Shown one piece after another: positions 1-8,101 of a DNA stretch of 54,913 nucleotides; within the stretch, counting starts at the first letter, position 1, and every line of letters starts with the position of its first letter. This stretch comes from Thermodesulfovibrionales bacterium. GTDB taxonomy: Bacteria > Nitrospirota > Thermodesulfovibrionia > Thermodesulfovibrionales > SM23-35. The notes beneath the pieces were generated by a model. It saw nothing but the letters and a program-made list of their open reading frames with translations, had not been told where the DNA came from and made no database searches. A program made the position numbers and the translations under genes. Location: positions 1-54,913 of the forward strand of contig JAVHLL010000019.1 of the NCBI GenBank assembly GCA_031082155.1, read 5' to 3'.

Positions 1-28
1 TGAAAGGCTCCTCAATGAAACTTAACCA

Positions 29-60
29 AGTGTCCACTTTTTCGGGGGAAGGTCAGTGAG
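29..60. other. Possible insertion-sequence terminus
   Basis: The bases around 39-63 have the TG...CA-flanked look of an insertion-sequence end: they begin TGTCCACTTTTTCGGGGG and run into AAGGTCA. No transposase frame is visible in the short flank, and the other end would lie outside the window. This is a resemblance only. Confidence 0.2.
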
Positions 61-153
61 TATTGGTTTTTAATATGTAGTTGCCACTATTTTACCTTTC
101 GGCAGGGTTCGATCAGGTCTTTTCTCCCTAAATTTCTTGTAGAATGTAAATGG

Positions 154-181
154 TGCATTCTGATGCAAAATGGTGTATAAT
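154..181 (+). promoter_or_regulatory. Promoter and operator of the first RHH gene pair
   Basis: A perfect -10 box TATAAT lies at 176-181, six bases before the ATG at 188. A palindrome TGCAT-TCTG-ATGCA lies at 154-167. The direct repeat AATGGTGCAT / AATGGTGTAT (149-158 and 169-178) is spaced 20 bp, two helical turns. Such repeats over a promoter are typical autoregulatory sites for ribbon-helix-helix antitoxins. I see no good -35 box, and no Shine-Dalgarno fits between the -10 box and the ATG, so the mRNA may be leaderless. Confidence 0.5.
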
Positions 182-187
182 TATTTT

Positions 188-445
188 ATGGGTACAATTG
201 AAAAAGCGGTCCGCCAGAGTGTCTCGCTCCCATCTCCGCTGGCCAAGCGGGTGAAGGCCTTGGCAAAAAACCGAAAAGTGAGTTCGAATCGGATACTCAT
301 AGAACTCGTTGAAACCGGACTGCAAGCGAAAGAAGAGGAGAGGCGCAGATTTTTCGAATTGGCGGATCGGTTAAGCAAGTCAACAGACCCGAAAGAACAG
401 AAGGAATTGAAGGAACAACTTGCCCGAATGACTTTCGGAGAATGA
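188..445 (+). CDS. Ribbon-helix-helix (CopG/Arc-like) antitoxin candidate
   Basis: An 85-residue protein. Residues about 8-40 (QSVSLPSPLAKRVKALAKN, then SSNRILIELVETGL) have the beta-strand, helix, helix pattern of ribbon-helix-helix DNA-binding proteins. The C-terminal 45 residues are a charged helix rich in E, K and R, of the kind that usually binds a toxin. I chose ATG 188 over an in-frame GTG at 170 because the -10 box and the family pattern both fit 188. The stop codon abuts the ATG of the next gene, so the two form one unit. By analogy it should bind the repeats over its own promoter and neutralise its partner. The fold is fairly sure; the antitoxin role is inferred from gene arrangement. 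Confidence 0.6.
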   Translation: MGTIEKAVRQSVSLPSPLAKRVKALAKNRKVSSNRILIELVETGLQAKEEERRRFFELADRLSKSTDPKEQKELKEQLARMTFGE

Positions 446-688
446 ATGCCGCAGATCAAGTGGACCAACCTTCCTCCCGCTCTCCGCGATCATCTCTTTG
501 ATCGGCTTCGAGAGCGGCAAATAACTGCTGAGGATCTCTACAAGCTAAAACTCTGGCGAGAATCTGAGCCCGACGCCCCGGATGGAGATTGGTATAAAGA
601 TTTCGGCTCATTCAAAGTCTGCGGCAGGGGAAAGTACCCCAAGACATTCCTTCTTCGAGGGCAACCTGCCAATGGCCAAGAATTGTAA
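446..688 (+). CDS. Small conserved protein, possible toxin partner of the RHH protein
   Basis: An 80-residue protein starting directly after the stop codon of the RHH gene, with no spacer, so translation is probably coupled. The N-terminal half is helical (ALRDHLFDRLRERQITAEDL, residues 12-31). The C-terminal half is rich in aromatic and glycine residues (WYKDFGSFKVCGRG, KYPKTFLLRG), suggesting a small beta-sheet. I recognise the pattern only as a conserved small protein usually found beside short DNA-binding proteins and cannot assign an activity. A toxin role rests on the bicistronic arrangement. It could instead be an unrelated small protein carried with a regulator. Confidence 0.5.
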   Translation: MPQIKWTNLPPALRDHLFDRLRERQITAEDLYKLKLWRESEPDAPDGDWYKDFGSFKVCGRGKYPKTFLLRGQPANGQEL

Positions 689-699
689 ATCAGAGGCTC

Positions 700-728
700 T
701 GACCTGACGGTGTCCGACAGGTCAAGTC
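700..728. repeat. Hairpin after the RHH pair
   Basis: GACCTG near 701 and CAGGTC near 718 form a six-base stem with an 11-base loop, just after the last small gene. No run of T follows directly, so it is a weak terminator candidate. The rest of the gap up to 955 is AT-rich and I see no gene in it. Confidence 0.3.
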
Positions 729-955
729 CAGACTTTTACAATTAGCTTCAGAACCGCTTTTCTTTTTCAATAAATTGCGTTTGAACTCTCCAGTTTCCTC
801 ATGCATATCATAAGTGCGACGTACTGTGAGAAGGTGCAACGTGAGCGGAGATGCGTGCAATTCCTTTATCTATAGAAATTGTTTTCAGTTAGCAAAATTT
901 AAGGCATATATATTTCGAAAAGAAAATGAGCATAGGAGAAAAATATTCGAAACAA

Positions 956-2620
956 TTACAATTTCTCCACTATCTCCTCGACTTTCACCTTCTGAATCTC
1001 TTTCGTCTTTCTGTCCTTGATCTCAACAAGGCCGTCTTTCAGGTTCTTTTCCCCGATCACTATTTGGACAGGGATGCCGATCAGGTCTGCGTCTTTAAAC
1101 TTCACCCCAGCCCTCTCATCACGGTCATCAAGAAGGACATCAAGGCCTTTTCCGTTTAAATCATTATAGAGTGTCTCGGCCGTTTCTACGGTTTTTGCAT
1201 CGTTCATGTTCAGGGGCAGAATCACGACATCAAAAGGAGCGATGCTTTTAGGCCAGATGATACCGTCCTTGTCATGGTTCTGTTCGATTGCTGCAGCGGC
1301 AATCCTTGCGGGTCCGATGCCGTAGCTTCCCATAATAAGGGGGATTTCCTGCCCTTTTTCATCAAGATAGAATGCGTTCAGGGGCACCGAGTATTTCGTC
1401 CCCAGCTTGAAGATATTCCCGATCTCGATCACTTTTTCTATCCTTATGGGAGCATTGCACCCGGCACACAGGTCGCCTTCCTTTGCGATGGTTATATCAT
1501 GCCATTCTGCAGTGAAATCCTTTCCGGGTCTGATCCCCTTTGCATGATAATGCTGCTTGTTTGCACCGCTTGCATAGACGCCTTCCTGAAGGGAAATGTC
1601 TGCGACAATCCTGATTTTTTGGTTCATCGGCCCTATGAAGCCGGCTTCAACGCCGAGGACATCCTTCACCTCCTGCTTTTGCGCAGGCCTGTGCGCACCG
1701 ATGATCCTGTTCATTTTCTTTTCGTGCATTTCCTGATCCCCTCTTACGACGGCGAGGACCGGTCCTTTCTCACTGATAAGCAGCAGGCTTTTCAGGAAAT
1801 ATTCGGGATTGATCTTCAGGAAATTTGACACTTCCGCTACAGTCCGTTTCTCCGGTGTGTGCACCTCTTCAAAGGCCCAATCTTTTCTCTCTATCTTCTT
1901 CGGATTCGAAAGGGCAAGCTCTACATTTGCGGCATAACCGCAGGAATCGCAGAGCACGATCTCGTCCTCACCGGAAGGGCTCGGCGCCATGAACTCATGA
2001 GAAACTGCGCCGCCCATCATGCCGGGGTCTGACTGGACCATATAGAAATTAAGCCCGCATCGTGAAAATATCTTATGATACGCATCGGCATGGAGCTGAT
2101 AGTTTTTTTCGAGCCCCTCTTCGTCTGCGTCGAAACTGTAGCTGTCCTTCATGAGGAATTCCCTCGTCCTGAGAACACCGCTCTTCGGCCTTGCCTCGTC
2201 TCTCAGTTTCGTCTGTATCTGATACCACACCTGCGGGAGGTCTCTGTATGAGCGTATCTCTTTCTGCGCAAGCCATGTCATGATTTCCTCATGGGTCATG
2301 CCGAGGCACATGTCCCGGCCTGTCCTGTCTTTCAGCCTGAACATCTCTTCTCCGATAACAGACCATCTGCCGGTCTCCTGCCATATTTCAGCCGGATGCA
2401 GCGCGGGCAGGGCAATCTCCTGTGCACCTATGGCGTCCATCTCATCCCTGAGAATCCTGGTTATCTTCCGCATAATAGAAAGACCGAGGGGAAGATATAT
2501 ATAAAGACCTGCAGCAAGCTGCCTGACATAGCCTGCCCGCACCATGAGAATATGGCTTATCGCCTCTGCGTCGGCAGGGATTTCCCGTAATGTCGGAATG
2601 AGCATCTTCGAAAATCGCAT
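956..2620 (-). CDS. proS: Prolyl-tRNA synthetase
   Basis: 554 residues, close to the usual length of bacterial-type ProRS, which charges tRNA-Pro with proline in the cytoplasm. Class II synthetase motifs are visible: LAAGLYIYLPLG (motif 1 region), the TRTREF-like LRTREFLMKDSYSF (motif 2, near residue 155), and IMGSYGIGPARIAAAAIEQ (motif 3, near 445). The middle of the protein (about 225-385) corresponds to the editing insertion of bacterial ProRS and includes AVVRGDQEMHEKK. The C-terminal anticodon-binding domain is recognisable from VVILPLNMNDA and LLDDRDERAGVKFKDADLIG. The start is supported by AAGGAGC a few bases before the ATG. The gene is divergent from greA, with a 120-base intergenic region. 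Confidence 0.97.
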   Translation of the reverse strand: MRFSKMLIPTLREIPADAEAISHILMVRAGYVRQLAAGLYIYLPLGLSIMRKITRILRDEMDAIGAQEIALPALHPAEIWQETGRWSVIGEEMFRLKDRTGRDMCLGMTHEEIMTWLAQKEIRSYRDLPQVWYQIQTKLRDEARPKSGVLRTREFLMKDSYSFDADEEGLEKNYQLHADAYHKIFSRCGLNFYMVQSDPGMMGGAVSHEFMAPSPSGEDEIVLCDSCGYAANVELALSNPKKIERKDWAFEEVHTPEKRTVAEVSNFLKINPEYFLKSLLLISEKGPVLAVVRGDQEMHEKKMNRIIGAHRPAQKQEVKDVLGVEAGFIGPMNQKIRIVADISLQEGVYASGANKQHYHAKGIRPGKDFTAEWHDITIAKEGDLCAGCNAPIRIEKVIEIGNIFKLGTKYSVPLNAFYLDEKGQEIPLIMGSYGIGPARIAAAAIEQNHDKDGIIWPKSIAPFDVVILPLNMNDAKTVETAETLYNDLNGKGLDVLLDDRDERAGVKFKDADLIGIPVQIVIGEKNLKDGLVEIKDRKTKEIQKVKVEEIVEKL

Positions 2621-2741
2621 CTGTTTGCTCCTTTCTGCAGTATTTATGCTACCAGGGATAAAATACGCGGTTTCAGTACACTACTATAGAAAAATCTGAG
2701 AAAAAAGTGTTAAATTAATTCATTCCGAGGAGGTGCGTACC

Positions 2742-3218
2742 TTGCTGAAAAGAATGCCAATTACCCCTGCCGGTTATCAGAAACTGCAGGAGGAACTCAA
2801 AAAACTTCTTAAGGTCGAGAGACCGAAAAATATAAAAGATATTTCCGAGGCAAGGGCCCACGGCGACCTTTCCGAGAATGCGGAATATCATGCAGCCAAG
2901 GAGAGGCAGTCATTTATCGAGGGAAGAATACAGGACCTGACGACAAAACTCGCCCTTGCGGATGTCATTGATCCCTCCATGATATCACAGGACAGGATTG
3001 CCTTTGGCGCCACGGTCAAGGTACTCGACGTCGCCACAGACGAGGAAAAGGTCTTCCAGCTTGTCGGTCAGGAAGAAGCTGATGTGAAAAACGGGAGGAT
3101 ATCCATCATTTCTCCTGTTGGGAGGGCGCTTCTCAATAAAGAGATAGGAGATGTCGTAACGATCAAAGCTCCTGCAAAAACCATGGAGTATGAGATTTTA
3201 GAGATAAGATTTGAATAG
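2742..3218 (+). CDS. greA: Transcription elongation factor GreA
   Basis: A 158-residue GreA, which binds RNA polymerase and stimulates cleavage of backtracked transcripts. The N-terminal coiled coil runs from ITPAGYQKLQEELKKL to about residue 80 and carries the conserved segment DISEARAHGDLSENAEYHAA, whose acidic tip residues act in cleavage. The C-terminal globular domain contains ISIISPVGRALLNKEIGDVV. I chose the TTG at 2742 because GAGGAGG at 2727-2733 ends eight bases before it. The alternative GTG at 2733 overlaps that ribosome site, and the ATG at 2754 is too far away. It is the first gene of a long plus-strand run and overlaps the next gene. Confidence 0.95.
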   Translation: MLKRMPITPAGYQKLQEELKKLLKVERPKNIKDISEARAHGDLSENAEYHAAKERQSFIEGRIQDLTTKLALADVIDPSMISQDRIAFGATVKVLDVATDEEKVFQLVGQEEADVKNGRISIISPVGRALLNKEIGDVVTIKAPAKTMEYEILEIRFE

Positions 3219-3990
3219 TTATTTCAGAGCAAAAGTACTTTCAAACACCCCCTTAAACACATCTACGTATCTTCTCACTCTTCAGCCTGTGGAACAGGTG
3301 CGCAAACCGGTCCCAGGGCAATTCTATATGATAGAGACCGGCAGTTCATATGATCCCCTCCTGAAGAGACCGTTCAGTTACCTGCGAAGAACCCCTGAGG
3401 GGATACAGTTTCTCTATTCAATACGGGGCAAAGGCACGCTCCTGATGAGAGATTTTCAGCCCGGGAAAAATGTACAGGCTATCGGACCCCTCGGGAACGG
3501 CTATCCAAACGCGGGAACAAGAAATACGCCGGTTTTAATCGCAGGGGGCACCGGTGTCGCCTCCATATTTTCCCTTGCAGCGCAATTGCCACGCAAAGCA
3601 TATATTCTGTATGGAGCCCGATGCAGGAAAGACCTTATTTTACTCAACGAGGTGAAGGAGCTTGAACACAGGGATATCATCTGTATTGATTGCACTGACG
3701 ACGGTTCTTGCGGCATGAAGGGGACGGTCATTGATGCTCTGAACGAACTTCTCACCACTGATTTTTCAAAAATCCCTTCTCCCCTGCTCTATGCATGCGG
3801 TCCGAAACCGATGCTTGAAGGTTTATTCCGAATCGCTCTGGAGAAGGGGCTGAAAGGATATGTTTCTCTGGAAGAACACATGGCATGCGGATTTGGTGCA
3901 TGTCTTGGCTGTACAGTCAGTACGGTGAAAGGAAACAAGCGGGTCTGCAAGGAAGGACCGGTCTTTCCGATCGGGGAGATAGTATGGTAA
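3211..3990 (+). CDS. pyrK: Dihydroorotate dehydrogenase electron transfer subunit
   Basis: 259 residues. PyrK carries FAD and a [2Fe-2S] cluster and passes electrons from PyrD to NAD+ in class 1B dihydroorotate dehydrogenase (pyrimidine synthesis). The flavin-binding beta-barrel includes RPFSYLRR (about residue 54), and the NAD-binding part includes VLIAGGTGVASIFSLA (about 109). The C-terminal cluster ligands are in HMACGFGACLGCT and a later VCKEGPVF, giving the usual four cysteines. The TTG start lies inside the end of greA and overlaps it by eight bases. No strong ribosome site is visible, so translation is probably coupled. pyrD follows with an overlap, as expected for the two-subunit enzyme. 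Confidence 0.93.
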   Translation: MNSYFRAKVLSNTPLNTSTYLLTLQPVEQVRKPVPGQFYMIETGSSYDPLLKRPFSYLRRTPEGIQFLYSIRGKGTLLMRDFQPGKNVQAIGPLGNGYPNAGTRNTPVLIAGGTGVASIFSLAAQLPRKAYILYGARCRKDLILLNEVKELEHRDIICIDCTDDGSCGMKGTVIDALNELLTTDFSKIPSPLLYACGPKPMLEGLFRIALEKGLKGYVSLEEHMACGFGACLGCTVSTVKGNKRVCKEGPVFPIGEIVW

Positions 3991-4901
3991 TGGAACTGGG
4001 CGTCGCATTAGGAAAACTCCAAATGAAGAACCCTGTCATGACTGCTTCAGGCACATTCGGGTATGGTGAAGAATATGCGGATTTCGTCGACCTGAATGCG
4101 CTTGGCGCCGTGGTGGTAAAAGGTATATCCTTAAAACCGATGAAGGGGAATCCTTCTCCAAGGATCTGCGAAACGTCATGCGGCATGCTGAACGCCATCG
4201 GCCTCCAGAATATCGGGGTAAAGAAATTCCTGAAAGAAAAATTGCCTTATCTGAGGCAGTTCGATACAAAAATCGTCGTAAATGTGTTTGGCAGTACCGT
4301 GCAGGAATACCTCAGACTATCGGAGATGCTCGATGACGCCGGAGTTGACGGTATTGAGCTGAATGTCTCCTGCCCGAATGTGAAAAAGGGGGGGATTGTA
4401 TTCGGTACGGACAGGAAAGTGCTCGCAAAACTTGTTTCGACGGTAAGGAAGGCAGTAAAAAATGCTACAGTGATTACGAAACTGTCCCCCAATGTCCCAA
4501 GCATCCCTGAATTCTCCCGGACAGTGGAAGAGGCGGGGAGTGATGTGATCTCACTCATCAATACCCTGCCCGGCATGGCTATCGATATCGAGACCCGGAA
4601 GCCGAAACTGGCCAACATCACCGGAGGGCTTTCAGGCCCTGCCATTAAGCCAGTTGCGGTGAGAATGGTCTGGGAAGCAGCCAGGTCAGTCGCGGTCCCT
4701 GTAATAGGAATAGGCGGTATCGTAAAAACCGAGGACGCAATAGAGTTCATGCTTGCCGGTGCTTCAGCCATACAGGTAGGCACGGGAAACTTCATCAATC
4801 CCCGCGCAACAGAAGAAATTGCGCAGGGGATTGCAACATATTTAGAAAAAAAGGGTATAAAGAATATAAAAGATCTTATAGGGAAAATGCATGTCTTCTG
4901 A
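3984..4901 (+). CDS. pyrD: Dihydroorotate dehydrogenase, class 1B catalytic subunit
   Basis: 305 residues, the normal length for PyrD 1B, which oxidises dihydroorotate to orotate with FMN. Visible motifs are NPVMTASGTFGYGEEY at the N-terminus, IELNVSCPNVKKGG near residue 127 with the catalytic cysteine typical of class 1 enzymes, VITKLSPNV near 167, and the phosphate-binding IGIGGIVKTEDAIEF and ASAIQVGTG in the C-terminal third. ATG 3984 follows GGGGAG at 3973-3978 and overlaps the pyrK stop. ATG 3990 is a nearby alternative. An apparent upstream extension runs through pyrK in another frame and is not needed. Pairing with PyrK indicates an NAD-linked heterotetramer. Confidence 0.96.
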   Translation: MVMELGVALGKLQMKNPVMTASGTFGYGEEYADFVDLNALGAVVVKGISLKPMKGNPSPRICETSCGMLNAIGLQNIGVKKFLKEKLPYLRQFDTKIVVNVFGSTVQEYLRLSEMLDDAGVDGIELNVSCPNVKKGGIVFGTDRKVLAKLVSTVRKAVKNATVITKLSPNVPSIPEFSRTVEEAGSDVISLINTLPGMAIDIETRKPKLANITGGLSGPAIKPVAVRMVWEAARSVAVPVIGIGGIVKTEDAIEFMLAGASAIQVGTGNFINPRATEEIAQGIATYLEKKGIKNIKDLIGKMHVF

Positions 4902-5706
4902 CCCAATCATAACGTTGACCACTGATTTCGGGGACAGGAACCCTTTCTCGGGAATCATGAAAGGAGTGATCCTCACCATCAACCCTGCGGTGAACATCAT
5001 TGACATCACTCATAACATCTCTCCTCATACTATCAGCGAAGCCGCATATTCACTGGAGATGAGTTTCCCCGTCTTTCCGGCCAAAACAATCCATGTGGCT
5101 GTAGTCGATCCCGAAGTCGGTTCACCGCGCAGGCCCATTATCGTCGCTACAGACCGTCATTACTTCGTGGGACCTGACAATGGAATATTCTCCCGCGTGT
5201 ATCTTCGAACCGAAAGCCTCCAGGTAATCCATGTCACGGGAGAGCATTATTTCCTGCCCGACCGGAGTTCGACTTTTGATGGCAGAGATGTGTTCGCTCC
5301 TGTAGCAGCATGGTTTGCCAAGGGGATAAATATTCTCAAATTCGGGGACCCAATCACGGATTATATAACCCTGCCTCTCCCAACGCCCTCAATGCCCGCA
5401 GAGCACATCATCCAGGGAGAGATTATCTATATAGATACGTTCGGCAATGCCATATCGAATATAGAGAAGCAGCAGATCACTCATCTCATGGAGACGAATC
5501 CCGAGGGGAAACTCAGAGTCATGATAAAGGGAACTGAGGCTCCTTTCAAAACCTACTACTCACAGGTTGGCGACAAAAATCTCTATTCATTGATCAACAG
5601 CTTTGGTTATCTTGAATTCTTTACGAACAGAGGGAACGCTGCTTCGGAGTTCGCCATACAAGTCGGGGAAAAGGTCAGTGTCATACTGACCAACTCCTCA
5701 TCATAA
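4891..5706 (+). CDS. SAM hydrolase (DUF62 / SAM hydroxide adenosyltransferase family)
   Basis: 271 residues. The start ITLTTDFGDRNPFSGIMKG, then VNIIDITHNISPH, VDPEVGSPRRPII and YFVGPDNGIFS are the family hallmarks. The C-terminal domain includes IYIDTFGNAISNI. Relatives split S-adenosylmethionine with water to adenosine and methionine; fluorinase and chlorinase belong to the same fold. Nothing here suggests a halogenase, and hydrolase is the default call. The ATG lies within the last 11 bases of pyrD, so the gene is translationally coupled to the pyrimidine genes. Its job in that context is unclear: it may limit SAM or supply adenosine. Confidence 0.88.
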   Translation: MSSDPIITLTTDFGDRNPFSGIMKGVILTINPAVNIIDITHNISPHTISEAAYSLEMSFPVFPAKTIHVAVVDPEVGSPRRPIIVATDRHYFVGPDNGIFSRVYLRTESLQVIHVTGEHYFLPDRSSTFDGRDVFAPVAAWFAKGINILKFGDPITDYITLPLPTPSMPAEHIIQGEIIYIDTFGNAISNIEKQQITHLMETNPEGKLRVMIKGTEAPFKTYYSQVGDKNLYSLINSFGYLEFFTNRGNAASEFAIQVGEKVSVILTNSSS

Positions 5707-5722
5707 GTTTAAGGAGGTTGAC

Positions 5723-6085
5723 ATGTCACAAAAACCAGGGGTTGTGTATATCTTTCTCCTGCTGTTGCTCCTGGCAGGTTGCGATTATATGCAGAAAAAA
5801 GCCTTAATGCAGGACCGGTATCCTTCCTACCCCGTGGATATCCAGCAGGCTGTCAAAAAAGGGCAGATAGTGGAAGGCATGCACCAGGAGCAGGTCTTTC
5901 TCGCGCTCGGTCCCACAGTCTGTAAAACAACAGGATACTATGGAGGCAAGCCTGTTGATATCTGGTCATATGTAAAACATCAGCAACCGGTCGCTGAGTC
6001 CTATGCCGGGACCTATGACTGCCTGAAGGCAGACTTCAAAGTATATTTTGAGAACGGCAGGGTAATCGGGTGGGCAGATCAGTGA
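5723..6085 (+). CDS. Small lipoprotein of unknown function
   Basis: 120 residues. The first 25 form a lipoprotein signal peptide (FLLLLLLAGC, lipobox LAGC with Cys near residue 20). The mature part contains VEGMHQEQVFLALGPT, reminiscent of the SmpA/BamE-like fold in which MxxxQVxxxLGxP marks the first helix and strand. It ends with DFKVYFENGRVIGWADQ, a common end strand in that fold. AAGGAGG lies seven bases before the ATG. The gene sits 16 bases after the SAM hydrolase, in the same run. A BamE-like or other envelope assembly role is possible, but the match is only to the fold pattern. Confidence 0.6.
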   Translation: MSQKPGVVYIFLLLLLLAGCDYMQKKALMQDRYPSYPVDIQQAVKKGQIVEGMHQEQVFLALGPTVCKTTGYYGGKPVDIWSYVKHQQPVAESYAGTYDCLKADFKVYFENGRVIGWADQ

Positions 6086-6095
6086 GATTACCCGC

Positions 6096-6704
6096 ATGCT
6101 GACAACAAAAGAGGCAATCGAGAAGAGGCGGAGCATCAGAAGATTCAAGCCGGATCCGTTGCCGGATGAGGTTATCAAAGCACTCCTCGATGCTGCGCGA
6201 TTGGCTCCGTCAGGATGCAACGCTCAACCGTGGCGGTTTAAAATTGTAAAAGATACCGCTACAAAATTGAACCTTGCCGAGGCTGCGCACCGGCAGCCAT
6301 TTATCGCAAAAGCTCCTGTAGTCCTGGTCTGCTGCGCAGATATCCAGGGATATATTGAGGGCACCATCTCTTCGATCCAGGACCTCGGCAGGACCGGATC
6401 AGTCGAGGAAAGAGTTGTGACGCTCATCCTTGAACGAACAGAAAAAATGAAAGCATTGAAGACTGAAGAGATTGCCCCGCGGGTCGCGTTTAACGTTGCC
6501 ATTGCAGTAGAGCATATTGTATTGCGGGCGCTGGATTTCGGGCTCGGCACCTGCTGGGTGCGCCTCATCGATGAACAGATGGTCAGAAATATGTTCGGCT
6601 GGGATAAAAACATTCATGTCGTTGCCCTTCTTCCGATCGGGTTCCCTGCGGAATCTCCTCCGCCCCGGAGAAGACTGAATATGAATGATATCATTATTGA
6701 GTGA
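6096..6704 (+). CDS. Nitroreductase family flavoprotein
   Basis: 202 residues. The start TKEAIEKRRSIRRFKPDPLPDE and then LLDAARLAPSGCNAQPWRF form the FMN-binding N-terminus of the nitroreductase family. AIAVEHIVLRALDFGLGTCWV (about residues 134-154) is the other conserved helix, and VVALLPIGFPAE follows near the C-terminus. Family members reduce nitro compounds, quinones or flavins with NAD(P)H; some act in cofactor synthesis or dehalogenation. The sequence does not single out a substrate. The gene begins 10 bases after the lipoprotein gene and is probably co-transcribed with it. Confidence 0.85.
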   Translation: MLTTKEAIEKRRSIRRFKPDPLPDEVIKALLDAARLAPSGCNAQPWRFKIVKDTATKLNLAEAAHRQPFIAKAPVVLVCCADIQGYIEGTISSIQDLGRTGSVEERVVTLILERTEKMKALKTEEIAPRVAFNVAIAVEHIVLRALDFGLGTCWVRLIDEQMVRNMFGWDKNIHVVALLPIGFPAESPPPRRRLNMNDIIIE

Positions 6705-6722
6705 CCCTAACCGGAATACTGC

Positions 6723-7346
6723 ATGATAAACTCTACAGGGCTCCTGAAAATATCTCCGCAAAGGGCCTTTCATACTCTCATCCTGTTCCTGTGCGTTTCC
6801 GTCTTTCTTTTTGCTGGCTGCGACAGCAAGGAACGATCCCGGAAGCAACTGGAGGGGAAAGGCATAGAGTTTTCGACAGAGGCTTTCCTGGAAAGGATCG
6901 GGATTGAGAACAGTGAGGTCATCGAACTGTTTTTAAAGGCAGGAATGGATCCGAATGCAGAGGGCAAGTATGGTGAGACGGCATTGATGCTTGCAGCAGT
7001 TTACCACAAGAAAGAATTCGTGGACCTTCTTGCTGCACATGGCGCCCGGGTAAATGCGAAAAACGATGAAGGATACACGGCGCTGATGTTTATCGCGTCC
7101 CAGGGCAATTCAGATATGGCTGAGTTCCTCATCAGGAAGGGAGCGGACGTCGATGCCCAGAACAATTACGGAGAAACTCCGCTGATGCTTGCCATCCTGA
7201 ACGACCACATTGATATGGTCAGATTGCTCCTGGAGAAAGGGGCAGATGTGGAGAGAAAAAATACCATGGGGCATACTGCGCTGCGTTATGCTTTTCTCAA
7301 CAAGCAGATGGTAGAGGTCCTCAAACAAGCCATAATGAAAAAATGA
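6723..7346 (+). CDS. Ankyrin-repeat lipoprotein
   Basis: 207 residues. The first 35 form a signal peptide ending in the lipobox FAGC (Cys near residue 33), so the protein is probably anchored to the envelope. Residues about 60-205 contain four ankyrin repeats: KYGETALMLAAVYHKKEFVD, DEGYTALMFIASQGNSDMAE, NYGETPLMLAILNDHIDMVR and a last degenerate one, MGHTALRYAFLNKQ. Ankyrin repeats mediate protein binding; no enzymatic domain is present. The gene ends the run that starts at greA; the 128 bases after it hold no clear terminator. The partner cannot be predicted. Confidence 0.8.
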   Translation: MINSTGLLKISPQRAFHTLILFLCVSVFLFAGCDSKERSRKQLEGKGIEFSTEAFLERIGIENSEVIELFLKAGMDPNAEGKYGETALMLAAVYHKKEFVDLLAAHGARVNAKNDEGYTALMFIASQGNSDMAEFLIRKGADVDAQNNYGETPLMLAILNDHIDMVRLLLEKGADVERKNTMGHTALRYAFLNKQMVEVLKQAIMKK

Positions 7347-7461
7347 CCGGCTCAGCCTCTTGGTTTCGCCACAATTTCAAGGCAGGCATCTGAATTGTCC
7401 GGCCCCGCCTTTTCAGAATACCTTACCCCGTTCCACGCACTAATGATATCCCAACTTCGTG

Positions 7462-7467
7462 TATAAT
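7462..7467 (+). promoter_or_regulatory. -10 box immediately before coaE
   Basis: TATAAT at 7462-7467 lies seven bases before the GTG start of coaE. No convincing -35 box is present at the correct distance, and there is no space for a Shine-Dalgarno. If used, it would give a transcript with almost no leader. Confidence 0.4.
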
Positions 7468-7474
7468 ACTGGTT

Positions 7475-8101
7475 GTGCTTGTGATAGCCCTGACAGGGAA
7501 TTATGGCATGGGGAAGAGCTTTGTTCTCGCTCTGTTTCAACAACTCGGGGCCGTTGTCATTGATGCCGACAAGATAGTACGGTCTCTTCTGTCCGAGCGT
7601 AAATCAGTCGGGAAAATCAGAGCACTTTTTGGAGAAACTGTTTTTTCCGAAAATGGCAGGGTGAACAGAGACAGGCTGGCGGAACTCGTATTCCGGAACA
7701 ATTCTCTGAGACATTCGCTTGAAGACATCCTTCACCCGCTGGTATTTGAACAAATTGACAGCTTTCTTGCTGCACACAGGAAAAAAGGCATAGTGGTAAT
7801 CGTGGAAATCCCCCTCCTCTTTGAGCGGGAATATGAAAACCGTTTTGACAGGACCCTTACCGTTTTCACTGACGATGAGACTGCGCTGCGGCGTCTCAAA
7901 ACAAAGGGGATCGAACGTGAAAAAGCATCCATGCGGTTGAAAGCCCAGCTTCCTATAGAGGAGAAAAAGAGAAGGGCTGACTTTGTGATCGATAACAGAG
8001 GGACTCCTCAGGAAACAGAGGCGCAGGTAAAGACGCTGTACAAAAAATTGCGGGAAGAGGCGAACAATGGAAATCATAAGCGGACTCGGAAATTTCAATA
8101 A
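7475..8101 (+). CDS. coaE: Dephospho-CoA kinase
   Basis: 208 residues. CoaE phosphorylates dephospho-CoA in the last step of coenzyme A synthesis. The P-loop reads GNYGMGKS (residues 8-15) instead of the common GGIGSGKS, but keeps the GKS. DADKIVRSLL (about 32-41) is the conserved segment after the first domain, and VIVEIPLLFE (about 107-116) is the core strand. The RLKTKGIEREKASMRL helix and the DFVIDNRGTPQETEAQV C-terminus also match the family. The start is GTG 7475; GTG 7481 is possible. The end overlaps ribF by 35 bases, so the two genes are probably co-translated. Confidence 0.92.
   Translation: MLVIALTGNYGMGKSFVLALFQQLGAVVIDADKIVRSLLSERKSVGKIRALFGETVFSENGRVNRDRLAELVFRNNSLRHSLEDILHPLVFEQIDSFLAAHRKKGIVVIVEIPLLFEREYENRFDRTLTVFTDDETALRRLKTKGIEREKASMRLKAQLPIEEKKRRADFVIDNRGTPQETEAQVKTLYKKLREEANNGNHKRTRKFQ

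Noticed and set aside
814-1159. Small plus-strand frames at the end of proS
   Set aside because: They run into the proS coding region from the opposite side and have no support.
1274-1828. A 184-codon frame opposite proS
   Set aside because: It lies fully inside proS on the other strand, has no family resemblance and arises from proS codon use.
4247-4906. A 219-codon frame opposite pyrD
   Set aside because: Antisense shadow of a well-supported gene, serine- and threonine-rich with no motif or ribosome site.
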